Of a stretch of 64,000 bases of DNA, positions 37,337 through 47,652 are shown piece by piece (position 1 is the first letter of the stretch; the number at the start of each line of letters is the position of its first letter). The stretch comes from Brassica napus. Lineage: Eukaryota > Streptophyta > Magnoliopsida > Brassicales > Brassicaceae. Where the stretch lies: contig NC_063439.1 of NCBI RefSeq assembly GCF_020379485.1, positions 22,382,098 to 22,446,097 of the forward strand, in the 5' to 3' direction. The notes under the pieces were generated by a model that was given only the letters and a program-made list of their open reading frames with translations, did not search any database and was not told the origin of the DNA. A program made the translations under genes and the position numbers.

Positions 37337-38001
37337 GGTGATGATTGGTTCGACTGTGGCTTAAAAAAATTAACTGTAGATGTTTAGCTGTAGATAAATT
37401 GGTTGTAGCTGTAAAGTTGTTACTGTAGACTTTTTCTGCAGAGACTTTTACTGTAGTTAAATTTGTTGTAGCTGTAAGTTATAGGCTGTAGATATTTTAA
37501 AATAAAATATATGAAATATGTGTTGTATATATATAATTATTATTTTATATGAATTAAAATAATTTATATTAATATTTTTGTTTATAAATTATCAAAATTT
37601 GTTGTAATTTTAAAAGTGATATGTAAATAATATTTATATTATTTAAATATCTTAATAATTAAAAAAACACTCAAATTCAAAATTAAAATATTTATAAAAG
37701 TTTTTATTATGATTATATAATTTATTTGATATTATAGATATCTTTTTTTACATTTTACAGATTCTACAGCTTATAAAAATATGATGTAGCATTTTTGCCT
37801 AAAATACATAATAAAAAGTTTTGCTTTATTTTTTTTGCTGTAGCTTTAAAAATAAAGCTAAAGCATGATTGGTAAAATTAAATAAAAACTTGATGTAGAC
37901 ATTAATTTTTAAAAGTAAAGCTAAAGCATGATTGGTAAAATTTAGTGATTTAAAAATAAATAAAGCTAAAGTATGGAGATAAAACCCAACCAATCACCCC
38001 C
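37337..38001. mobile_element. MITE with GTGATTGGTT terminal repeats
   Basis: Left end GGTGATGATTGGTTCG; the right end reverse-complemented is GGGGGTGATTGGTTGGG. Subterminal TGTAGCTTTA/TAAAGCTA repeats appear in both orientations. This pattern matches a hAT-like MITE abundant in Brassica. Target duplication not clear. Confidence 0.6.
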
Positions 38002-38133
38002 AATAAGACTTGGATTTTGGTGAAAACTGAAACTCAAAATTTTCTTAATCAAACGACTATCTATTATAGGTTAGATCAATGCAAGGTTGTATCTAATTAT
38101 CTCTAGTTATGACACCAAATTACATAAAAGAGA

Positions 38134-38135
<2 letters not shown>

Positions 38136-38166
<31 letters not shown>
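38136..38166. repeat. (TA)n microsatellite
   Basis: Uninterrupted alternating TA, about 15 units. Confidence 0.9.
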
Positions 38167-38171
<5 letters not shown>

Positions 38172-38567
38172 GTGATAAATCTATAAATATTTTATTAATT
38201 AATGACTAAAATTTTGTAGGTGGTGAAAAATGGAAACAGAATATTGAACATCTTTGAATTTTGACTGCATTCGTCGGTTACGAAGCAATCAATAGGGTTA
38301 TCATTTGACCAAAAAGAAAAATAATAATGGGCCATATAAAAAATACGGGAAATTATTATTAATATTTATAATATATATCTTTATATATATTTTACCACTT
38401 TTATAATATATATACTCTATATTTTATTCATCTTTTCTTCTCTTTTCATTAGTATCATCACTAATATCTTTTTGCTTATTGATTATCTGTATCAAATAAC
38501 TGGAGAAGAAATGTATAAAAGATTAATAATTGGAGAAGTGAGAGAAAATAGGTTATCTTCTTTATTA

Positions 38568-38570
<3 letters not shown>

Positions 38571-38614
<44 letters not shown>
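38571..38614 (+). repeat. (CT)n microsatellite in the MIR156 promoter
   Basis: About 22 CT units directly upstream of a TATA box and about 230 bases before the first miR156. Pyrimidine tracts of this kind are common in plant core promoters; a shorter CT run sits at the matching place before copy 2 (39221..39232). Confidence 0.85.
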
Positions 38615-38616
<2 letters not shown>

Positions 38617-38627
38617 CTATATATAAA
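38617..38627 (+). promoter_or_regulatory. TATA box of MIR156 copy 1
   Basis: CTATATATAAATCC directly after the CT tract, about 230 bases before the mature miRNA. The matching sequence before copy 2 reads CTCTAAAATCC, so the TATA is lost there. Confidence 0.55.
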
Positions 38628-38817
38628 TCCACAACAGGGGCTCCATTTCTTCCCACATCCAAAGATAAAAGAAATACATACGCCTATAGGAGTGAGTAGA
38701 GCGATGTTCATCCATAATGGAACATCAATATATTTATTTATTCATTTATTCATTGAGTTTGAAGTGGCTTACAAGGGCTAGGGTTTGAGGTTGGATATGC
38801 ATGAAACATATACACAG

Positions 38818-38945
38818 GGATGGTTTGAGTGATAAGGAATTGATGGTGACAGAAGAGAGTGAGCACACATGGTGGCTTTCTTGCATATTTGAAGGTTTAA
38901 TGCATGAAGCTATGTGTGCTCACTCTCTATCCGTCACCTTGTTCT
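38818..38945 (+). ncRNA. MIR156F: MIR156 precursor, copy 1
   Basis: Mature miR156 TGACAGAAGAGAGTGAGCAC at 38847..38866 on the 5' arm; the star at 38918..38938 (GCTCACTCTCTATCCGTCACC without its last base at each end still pairs) forms the 3' arm. The loop side includes ATGGTGGCTTTCTTGC and a matching GAAGCTATGTGT. miR156 cleaves SPL transcription-factor mRNAs and holds plants in the juvenile phase. The hairpin resembles Arabidopsis MIR156F (AT5G26147), which I place at the same colinear point. This copy has the only clear TATA box. Confidence 0.95.
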
Positions 38946-39414
38946 TTTCTCTTACATCTCTCACCATGTTTTGTATTTTAAGTGACATGCTTTACTTCTA
39001 TTTTGATGTTTTGGATTCTGCTCCATTTTTAGGTTACAAAAACATGAATTAGTATATCAAAAAGTCAATTATTATGCCAAAATCATGTTGATTTTCTCAA
39101 TTATCAATTATTAGCATATCAAAATCTCTCTCTCTATTTTTTTTGAAGTCTCTTTCTCTCTCTTGTGAAAAAATCTTTTTATTTTTTTCGGCAAAATCTT
39201 TTTATTAAATTTGTTAAGATCTCTCTCTCTCTCTAAAATCCACAGTCTGATCCCATTTCTTTGCAGAGCCGATGATAAACAACTACATATCTCTAAAATG
39301 TTTAGAGCGATGTTCATCCTTAATGGGTTATCAACATTCACATATATTTCTGTATATAGTCACTGAGTTTGAAGTGCCAGAATGACTAGGTTTTATTGTA
39401 GGATGATCATAGAT

Positions 39415-39548
39415 GCATACGGATGGTTTGAGTGCTGAGGAATTGATGGTGACAGAAGAGAGTGAGCACACATGGTGGCTTTCTTGCATATTTGAAGATG
39501 TCATGCTTGAAGCTATGTGTGCTCACTCTCTATCTGTCACCGCCTTCT
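39415..39548 (+). ncRNA. MIR156F: MIR156 precursor, copy 2
   Basis: Mature sequence identical to copy 1, at 39450..39469; star at 39521..39541 with CTGTCACC instead of CCGTCACC. The upstream block (from about 39211) repeats that of copy 1 (from about 38571): CT tract, AGAGCGATGTTCATCC and GAGTTTGAAGTG. So the duplication took promoter and hairpin together, 603 bases apart. The TATA box is degenerate here. Confidence 0.94.
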
Positions 39549-39651
39549 CTCTCTGCATCTCTCAATACTTCAAATATTCTATAAGAGATGCATATATTTT
39601 AATTTTAATTTTGACTTTCTAGATTTGATTCATTATTTTTGTTTTAAAACA

Positions 39652-39780
39652 TAGATGGTTTGAGTGATAAGGAAATGATGGTGACAGAAGAGAGTGAGCA
39701 CACATGGTGGCTTTCTTGCATATTGGAAGATCTCATGCTTGAAGCTATGTGTGCTCACTCTCTATCTGTCACCCCTTCTT
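39652..39780 (+). ncRNA. MIR156F: MIR156 precursor, copy 3
   Basis: Mature sequence identical, at 39682..39701; star at 39753..39773. The terminal-loop side (GAAGATCTCATGCTTGAAGC) is closer to copy 2 than to copy 1, so it arose from copy 2 by a shorter, 232-base duplication without the promoter. The downstream sequence TTTTAATTTTGACTTTCTAGA is also shared with copy 2. It probably depends on read-through transcription from upstream. Confidence 0.94.
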
Positions 39781-40210
39781 TATCTCTCTGCATCTCTCAA
39801 TATTTCATGTATTCTGTGAGTTATGCATATTTTTAACTTTAGTTTTAATTTTGACTTTCTAGATTTGATCCATTCTTTTTGTTTTACAAATATGAATTAG
39901 TATATTCATTCATGTAAATTAGTAAGTCTTTATCATGTAGATGTTGTCACTATGAATTAGCGAATTCAGAAATATCAATTAGTATAACTGCTACTAAAGC
40001 GAGGACACATAACATGTCTCATCATACCTAACGCAGCGACATGGGGATCTGATTTGGTAGCTTTTTTCAAACATAGTCGACTATCTTCATGAAGAATGAA
40101 ATAGGTTGAACAATTAGTAAATCAATATAAAGTTGTTGAGACGGTGTAATTTGAGAGATGTTAGCTGTCTCGTTCTCAAGCCTCGCTTCGTTCTTTTTCT
40201 GATGAATTGT

Positions 40211-40640
40211 TTTTTTTTTTTTTTGTGAATTTGCATATGAATTTAAAGTTGATTTTTTTTTTTTACTAAACTGTACATATCATATAAATGAAAAGAGATT
40301 TGCAAGAGCAAAATCTAGAGTTTGAAACATCTTGGCAAAAAAAAAGAAAAAACAAGATGGATCAATAACAACCAAAACAATGACCAGATAAGAGCACATA
40401 TCGTAACCAAATCACCATAAGTGCAGTAAATAGCTTATTAGACCTTTTAGCAGAAATCAGGTTCCTCATCTCCCCATCAATCGCTCTGAAGACTGATGTT
40501 GCAGGTAAGGAAACATTGTTATGGATCAAATTATTTCTTTGCTTCCATAGGTGGTGGAATACGATCGCTTGAGAAACCAACTTCCGCAGCAGCAGCATCC
40601 ATCCTCCAAATCATTTTCTCTATCGTCTCAATCTATGATC
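40211..40640 (-). mobile_element. LINE 3' fragment
   Basis: Minus-strand frame 40598..40362 (LVSQAIVFHHLWKQRNNLIHNN through VIWLRYVL) is the C-terminal end of a plant LINE reverse-transcriptase polyprotein. T-runs at 40211..40224 and 40251..40263 represent poly(A) remains. Confidence 0.7.
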
Positions 40641-40947
40641 ATTGCGTACTTTTCTACATGTATCTGTTTTCTCATTAAGCAAAGCGACAGCATCAAGGAC
40701 TCTGGCAAATACTATCGAGTGACTATTGAGTCCCACTGGTCGACCTAGCTATAATTTATAAATCACTTTACGGGCATAATATTATATTCAAGTAAAATTA
40801 AAAGATATCGTGTATTGTATATATACGACAAACAAAACACGATTGTGTTGTGTCTATTCATTTGGCTGTGTTGTGTTGTTTCATCCTAAGAAGTTACATA
40901 TATCTTTTTTCAACATCATTTCTAAAATATATTAGTTTTAAGAGTTA

Positions 40948-40985
40948 CTAGATTTTGACCCGTCCTTAAAATGACGGGTATATTT
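40948..40985 (-). mobile_element. Helitron 3' terminus
   Basis: On the minus strand ACCCGTCATTTTAAGGACGGG forms a hairpin and is followed by TCAAAATCTAG|T. The rest of this element extends rightward, but its 5' end was not found. Confidence 0.6.
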
Positions 40986-41329
40986 TTTGTTTTACATTTT
41001 TGTTGAAATTTAATTTTTATATTTATGTTTTTAGTCATATATATGTTTTTTGTATAATATTTATCTTAAATGATTAATAAGAGGTTTTAATAATTGTATT
41101 AAAATAGTTTGACCACACATATATCAATAGGTCATGTTCCTGATATTTTTTTAATCAGTTTTAAAAAAAGTTAGAATATTCCCAAAATTTTAAATATGAA
41201 AGGTTATGTCTCTAAACATAGTAAAATATTTGAACGGTTGCGTGTTTTCAATTAAATAACTACTTAAAAGAAATTATAAAAAAAATTATTTATAAAATGT
41301 GATTTATTTGTTATTTATAAAATTAGCTT

Positions 41330-41360
41330 CCATGCAATATTGCACGAATTTTTTACCTAG
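41330..41360 (+). mobile_element. Helitron-like 3' terminus
   Basis: GCAATATTGC palindrome followed by CACGAATTTTTTACCTAG|T. The hairpin is short, so this is a weaker example than the others in this region. Confidence 0.4.
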
Positions 41361-41949
41361 TAACAATAATAGTATAAAAATAAATCATACTTCTGGCTTG
41401 TTGAAATTTCTTTTTTCCTTGAGCAGGATCAACAGGTCTCAAGACTTAATGGGTCAAGTACGCCTTTGTACACAAGTCCATAACTCGTTTGGCCTTCTCA
41501 AACTTAAGAGCTTCTTCCATTTTCTATTGATTAACTCTTTGCCTAACGAAAATTCCATGAGTATCATGCAACAGAAAAGCTTTTTCAAATTAAACATCTT
41601 ATTAAAAAGACTGAGGGAGGGAGTACCTTTCTTTTCGCTGTAAGCTGCTTGTTTACAAGCTGAGCTACATATACATATCCATAGTTCGCTTGAGTTCAAG
41701 ATTTAGCCTTCTCATTTCAGCTCAATATATTTCTGCCAACCAAGCAAGAACCATGGACTCATGAGAGCTTATCTTAACTCTAAAAACTCAAGAAATAAAA
41801 TCATTTTTAAGAAAACGTTTAGTTATTTGAGGCATTGACTCATCTGAAGAACTTGATCCACCATAGAAATCTAAATGATGAGCAGAGAGATCAACGGAAT
41901 CTCTCATGCCTAAACCAACTTCAAATTTATCAGAAAACAAACTTTTTTT

Positions 41950-43940
41950 TTGAATGAATGTACAAAAAACTGTGTTACATCTAGTACTTCTGTTTTTGTT
42001 ATATATTCATAGGACTATAAAATAAATGATTTTTTTGCAGCCTTTATGAAGGATTTAGAACATGTCTTGTTTCAAACCAAGCACACAGCCCTCTCTCCAA
42101 ATATGCCAGGCCATTTGTTTTAACAGCAAGCAAATGCAGACGTATCGTTTTATCTACAAGGCTACTGAAAGTAACAGCATCTATTGGATCGTCTCCATGT
42201 CATCGAGAGTTACGTTCTCTCCAAATACTATGAACTGTAGCCTGAAGAGAGTAACGAAGAAGGAATAGTTCCGTAGGAGGAAAGCTCGAACCAGAAACCA
42301 TGGCCACAATAACACTCCAATCTGTGGTGAAACCGTCCTTAAGATCCCTATTACCAATGATTCCCACACTTTAGAGGAGTAAGGACATCAGAAACAGAGA
42401 TGTTGGCAAGTCTCTTGAACTCGATGGCATAAAACACATGTTAGATTCGGATTTATTATGGGCTTCCAACTTAAAATCAATTGGTAATTAGTGGATTGGC
42501 CCTAATCCTTTATATATTACTTAATGTCCTTTAGAATTCCTGATGTAGGATATATATCCCTAATACCCCTCCTCGAGATGATGGCTCTTATCGGCCAGAA
42601 ATCTCAGAACTTTAGGACATTTATACTCGGTCGAGCGAGTTTAACACAACCTTTATACCCGGTTGGAAGGGTTAATCACGACCTTTATACCCGGTCAGAA
42701 GAGTTGATTTTTAATTTTAGTTAGGAGTTTAGGGTATTTAGGATCTGGGCTCTGATACCATGTTAAGTTCGGGTTTAATTATGGGTTTCCAACTTAAAAC
42801 CAATTGGTGATGAGTGGATTGACCCTAATACACTCTGCATTTATAAAGAAATTCCAAGTTTGCATCTTGTCCCTTGTTTGCAATCTGTTTCTTATTGCAA
42901 TCCAGAGCATAAAAGAGTACTTTGGAGTGGATTGAGAAAACCATATCCCTTTACTCCAAGTACAACTTTGATGTCTAGCCCTCAACTGCATCCAAGTCTT
43001 CTTAGTAGGAAATTTATTTACAAACTTTCCTTCTCCACTTTTCCAAAGAGGAATATCATCCACCTCACGTAACCCTCCAACACAGAACTTGTCAATCTCA
43101 TCGTCAATATCATTAAGCGTGCTCACTCTATGTCTCCTCCTTTGATGATTTGTTATAACATATGCCATCATAGCATTGTCTGCAATGCCTAATGCTATAT
43201 ATGATACCTCTATCACCTATCACTCCTTTAGACAACCCAGCTGAGACCACACTTCATACCAGAAGGATGTGTGATTCCATTTCTGACCTCGATTCGAATA
43301 AACTGCCTGGCAATATCTCTCATTTTCAATATCTTCTTCCACATCCAAGATCTCAAATTTGTGTTTATTGAGATCGACCAGAAAGTTCCCTTTCTTATCA
43401 AATAGAAATGTATCCATTTGACTCATAGGATTTCGCTGACGTTATTCTTCGTATGAGCTTCTGACAGTGAGCTTTATTTATTTTTTTAGAGGTCTGATTT
43501 CCAACCCACTTTTATTCTTAGGCAAACAAATATCCTGCCAGCTGGCTTTTACTTTTGTTGATTTCAAGTTCGGTCCAGACCAGAGGAAGGCTGCACATAA
43601 ACGCTCAATCTCTTTCAGACAACTACTTGTGTAATCTGAAAATTGCTAGTCAGAAATTTGCTAGACTCATAATGACCGAGTTAATTAACTGAAGCCGACC
43701 AGCATGTGAGAGGAAACGGCCAGTCCATGAACTCATTCTTTTCCTGATCTTTTTCACTAAGGGCGTGGGATTCCTTTGGAACGCAACTCGAGTAAAGCCG
43801 TTGTTGAAATATATCGACCCATTTATAAGGTTATTGTGCCTTTCTTGCGTTGTGTTGATAGCATGATTGTGCGGATACACCTCTGTAGGGTACTCCTTGC
43901 ACTACATTGGCCGCTTATCAAGAAATCGTTTAGTCTTAGA
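41950..43940 (-). mobile_element. Decayed LINE with reverse-transcriptase and zf-RVT remnants
   Basis: Read on the minus strand from the right: KKIRKRMSSWTGRFLSHAGRLQLINSVIMS (43880..43650), the end of a plant L1 reverse transcriptase; then 43426..43220; then TKKTWMQLRARH...KGIWFSQSTPKYSFMLWIAIRNRL (43216..42794); and further C-terminal remains at 42369..42181. The poly(A) tail lies near 41949. Frameshifts and stops separate the pieces. A TRIM element interrupts the zf-RVT region at 42439..42830, and a MITE sits at the upstream end. Confidence 0.82.
42439..42830 (-). mobile_element. TRIM (short non-coding LTR retrotransposon) inserted in the LINE
   Basis: Two direct repeats, 42439..42565 (127 bp, starts TGTTAGATTCGG) and 42761..42830 (70 bp, starts TGTTAAGTTCGG, missing the far half), flank about 195 bases. 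Adjacent to the right repeat on the minus strand is TGGTATCAGAGC, the initiator-Met tRNA primer-binding site. Beside the left repeat is a purine tract (GAGGAGGGG). This is the full set of TRIM landmarks with no coding sequence. The element is therefore on the minus strand. Confidence 0.85.
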
Positions 43941-43944
43941 GTAT

Positions 43945-45535
43945 GGCCCTGTTCGTTTGCTCACCCAGGTGATCCATCTGGGTGAAGATGCAAATTGATG
44001 TTCGTTTAGTGCATTATAATGCTACATCCAAATGGATCACCCAGCTGAATTTTTAAAAACTCATCTCAAATTCTCACCCAAATGAAGGTGAGTCTTGATG
44101 GTGCATCTGGATGCAGATGCATCTAGTTCAGTCTAAAATAATAAATGACAAAAATGACCTTTTAAAATCAAAATATTATTTTCAAACCGTAAATTCTATT
44201 TTTTTTTTGCATATACATTTTTCCGCTATAACCAAAAAATGTATTTTCTCGCAAAACGGAATAACATACTTTCCCGCCAAAACCGCAATATGCATTTTTC
44301 CGCAAAAAAGCATAAAACACACATTTTCATTAAAACACATTTTTTGGCTAAACCAGTAAAACCACACTTTTCGACAAAAACCCAAAAAACACATATTCCC
44401 GCCAAAACTCCAAAAGCATTTTCCGGCCAAAACCGCAAAAAGCATTTTTCCGCCAAAACCGGAAACAACGCATTTTCTCGCCAAAACCGAAAAATACAAT
44501 TTTCCCGCCAAAACCGGAATTTTCCCGCCAAAACTGGAAAACGGAAGTTTCCCGACAAAACCAGAAAACAGAATTTTCCCACCAAAACCGGAAAACTAAA
44601 TTTTCCCGTCAAAACCGGAAAAATGTATTTTCTCGCTAAAATCAGAAAACATATTTTCCCGCCAAAACCGGAAAAATGTATTTTCCCGCCAAAACCGGAA
44701 AAACGCATTTTCCCGCCAAAACCGGAAAAATGTATTTTACCGCCAAAACCGGAAAAACGCATTTCCCGCCAAAACCAGAAAAACGCATTTCCCGCCAAAA
44801 CCGGACAACGCATTTTCCCGCCAAAACCGGAAAAACGCATTTTTCCGCCAAAACCGGAAAATTGTATTTTCCCGCCAAAACCGGAAAAATGTATTTTCCC
44901 GCCAAAACCGGAAAACACATTTTCCCGCCAAAACCGGAAAAACGCATTTTTCCGCCAAAACCGAAAAATACAATTTTCCCGCCAAAACCGGAAAAATGTA
45001 TTTTCCCGCCAAAACCGGAAAAATGTATTTTCCCGCCAAAACTGGAAAAATGTATTTTCCCGCCAAAACTGGAAAAATGTATTTTCCCGCCAAAATCGTG
45101 AAAAAAAACTTTTCATGCAAAACACTTTTCCCGCCAAAACTTCAAAACACACTTTTTCCGTCCAAACCGCAAAAACGTATTTTTCCGCCAAAGCCATAAA
45201 ACGCATTTTTCCGCCAAAAACCATAAAAATGCACCTTTTTGCGAAAAACACATATTTCCTCAAAAACCGCAAAAATATTTTCGGCCAAAACCGTAAAAAT
45301 GCAATTTTTCCGCCGAAACGTGAAAAAAAATATTTTAGTCATTTTATTAACATGTCCACCTAGATGCAGATGAAAGTTAAAAAATGACAAGCAAACGAAC
45401 ATAGTTGCATTCAGATGATTCATTTGGATGCATGGACGAAGTGAAGAAACGAACAACACCGAGATGGAGCATCTGGATAAGACATCTAGATGGACCATCT
45501 GGATGCATCTTCCAGTTGTACAAACGAACAGGGCC
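43945..45535. mobile_element. Tourist-like MITE carrying an E2F-site array
   Basis: Terminal inverted repeats GGCCCTGTTCGTTTG on the left, matched exactly on the minus strand at the right end, with a 3-bp TAT flank on both sides (43942..43944 and 45536..45538). Ends of this kind are typical of PIF/Harbinger-related Tourist MITEs. Subterminal sequence is built of GGATCACCC, CATCTGGATG and similar short inverted motifs. The middle is the 27-bp minisatellite at 44215..45345. 1591 bp, no real coding capacity. Confidence 0.82.
44215..45345 (+). repeat. 27-bp minisatellite array with E2F-site cores (array 2)
   Basis: About 1.1 kb of a 27-base unit, core TTTTCCCGCCAAAACCGG followed by AAAAATGTA or AAAAACGCA. 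The centre (about 44650..45080) is highly regular; both edges are diverged. Each intact unit holds TTTCCCGC, matching the E2F consensus TTTSSCGC. Long apparent frames (374 codons plus, 348 codons minus) arise only because the unit length is a multiple of 3. Same family as 28890..29750, opposite orientation. Confidence 0.92.
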
Positions 45536-46259
45536 TATCAAGAAGTTTTCAAAGATAGTCTCTCACCACAAATATTAATGTTATAATATAATATAAATTT
45601 GATAAACCCATATGAAAGTTTCTCAAGACTTTTTAAGAGATTTTTTCCACTTATGAGTTAATCCTACTATATAAAAGGGACTAAATTCAAGGCTTTTGAG
45701 ACTATCCACCTCAGCCAAAATATTCTCATCTAAAAAGAATTAAAAATAAATATCATTTAGAAAATAATTAACTAACATACAACTTTTGATATTTCTAGAA
45801 ATTTCAAATTTGTAACTGCTAATTTATTAATAGAATCATATATCTATATTGAATTATGTTATATTTTAATAGTTAGACTTTAAGGGTAAATAAATTATTA
45901 ATTTATAATATATATAATTTATAACATTATATTGTAGTTATAAATAAAGAGAAAATAACCGGGAAGGATGAAGAAGCTCATGTAAAATTATGTAATTAAA
46001 ATGGTAAAATGGTGAGTATGATGAGGTGAATCTAAGAAAATTTGTTGTACAAATTATGGTGTTTTATTCGTCCACTATAATGATTTAAAATAAAATATAT
46101 ATTCACATAAATAAGTCAATATTTGTTGTTTTTTTTTTTGGTAAGATGTTAAGATTATTATTTTCTAAAAGGTTACACTGTTGTTTTTAAACAACTTATT
46201 ACAGCAAGGAAACAAAAACAACCAACAACAACTCAAGGTAAAAAAAGCCTTAAGGAAGT

Positions 46260-46900
46260 CTTATACAAGAAATATAAAAAGAAGTAGAGAAGATGAGAAA
46301 GAAGAACTTACCGGGTAAGAGAGGAGACGGTCACGCATCATACGGTCGAAAGAGGCAAGGATGACTGATGAAGGTGAGGAGACATGACTGAAAGTAGAGC
46401 TTGATGACTGGAGTAGCATGTGCATATACGTTGACGCGAGGTTGATTGATCTAGGCTGCAACAGAGTGTAGATCAGCCGGAGGAGAAATCCAAACTTCAG
46501 CAGCAAAAGGCTCCCATATCAAGCGAGAGAAAGAGCACTCAAAGAAGAGATGATGGTGAGTCTCTATTTCCAGATTACAAAGGGCGCACGTTCCTGAGAC
46601 ATTTAATCCCCAACGCCTCAAGCGATCCTTGGTTGGCAGTCTTCTCCGCAAAGCCAGCCATGATATAAACGCATTACGTGGAATATGTTCCTTGAACCAA
46701 ATATTCTTGTGCCAATATGTATTGTTGATAGTGTTTATATTCTTTTCTGACATTAGTATCCATATTTTTTTATAAACTGATCCAAAGAGATTAGTTTGTG
46801 GAGCTAACCAAACGAGGATTATAGTGTTTACTTTGGAAAAAGTAATAGGTTGAATGATAGATGGCGTGCGTGCCTTTTCACATGGAAATCTGCACATATA
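46260..46900 (-). mobile_element. LINE zf-RVT fragment
   Basis: Minus-strand frame 46897..46451 contains YWHKNIWFKEHIPRNAFISW, RRRLPTKDRLRRWG and CALCNLEIETHHHLFFEC, the reverse-transcriptase zinc-binding domain of plant LINEs. Truncated on both sides. Confidence 0.85.
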
Positions 46901-47652
46901 TTAAAATTATAAGTTTTGAATCATAGAGAAAATATAGTGTATATGACTGAAGTTGGTACATTCCGAAACTAAAGATGGCTGAAATTCTTCTTTGTCAAAA
47001 TGCATAGATGTGAATCTTATATGAATAGAGTTCTACATTGCTTATAGCAGTGTAATAAACTTCGTGTGTAAAGGAGAAAAAATGTTATATAAGTGAAAAC
47101 AAAAATTATGATTTTTTTCTTGTGCCTATAGGCTCTTCGCAATTTGAAGAAGAAAGAACATATTGTGTGAAAATCTTTGGCTCGGTCAAATTTTATCCAG
47201 TTGTTTACAAAACTGTTGTTATCTGATTCATGTAATTTTTCAGTGTTGATTTAAAAGCCCAAAAAACCTATCTATACTGACTTTTTTTATATTTTTTCTG
47301 TGATTTGAATTTAAAAAGAGATAAAACTTTCGATAAGTTATGTAAACTCAGAACAAGTATTTAGCTTTAGAAAGCATTTACATGTTTCAAACTTATAATA
47401 TATACATATATAATGTTTAAAATTATGCATATAAAACCTGTGTAAAATGTGTCTGAATATGTTTCTCTTCTTTAATGTGTTAATCGTACTATATATAATA
47501 TTATTTTAAAATTTCAAAAAGTTTATGTCACTATCACTTACAAAAAACCATCAATAAAAAATATAATTCTCCATCTACAACAAAAAAATGAAAAATTATT
47601 AACATATAAATTTAAATTAAGAAAAACTAACATTGGAAAAACAAGAAGTTAA

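Noticed and set aside
44226..45363. Long open frames on both strands (348 and 374 codons)
   Set aside because: They arise from the 27-bp minisatellite, whose unit is a multiple of 3; the translations are short-period repeats with no domain.
43915..45545. TATCAAGAA on both sides of the Tourist-like MITE as a longer target duplication
   Set aside because: The left copy lies about 25 bases outside the MITE end, so it is not adjacent; the 3-bp TAT fits better.
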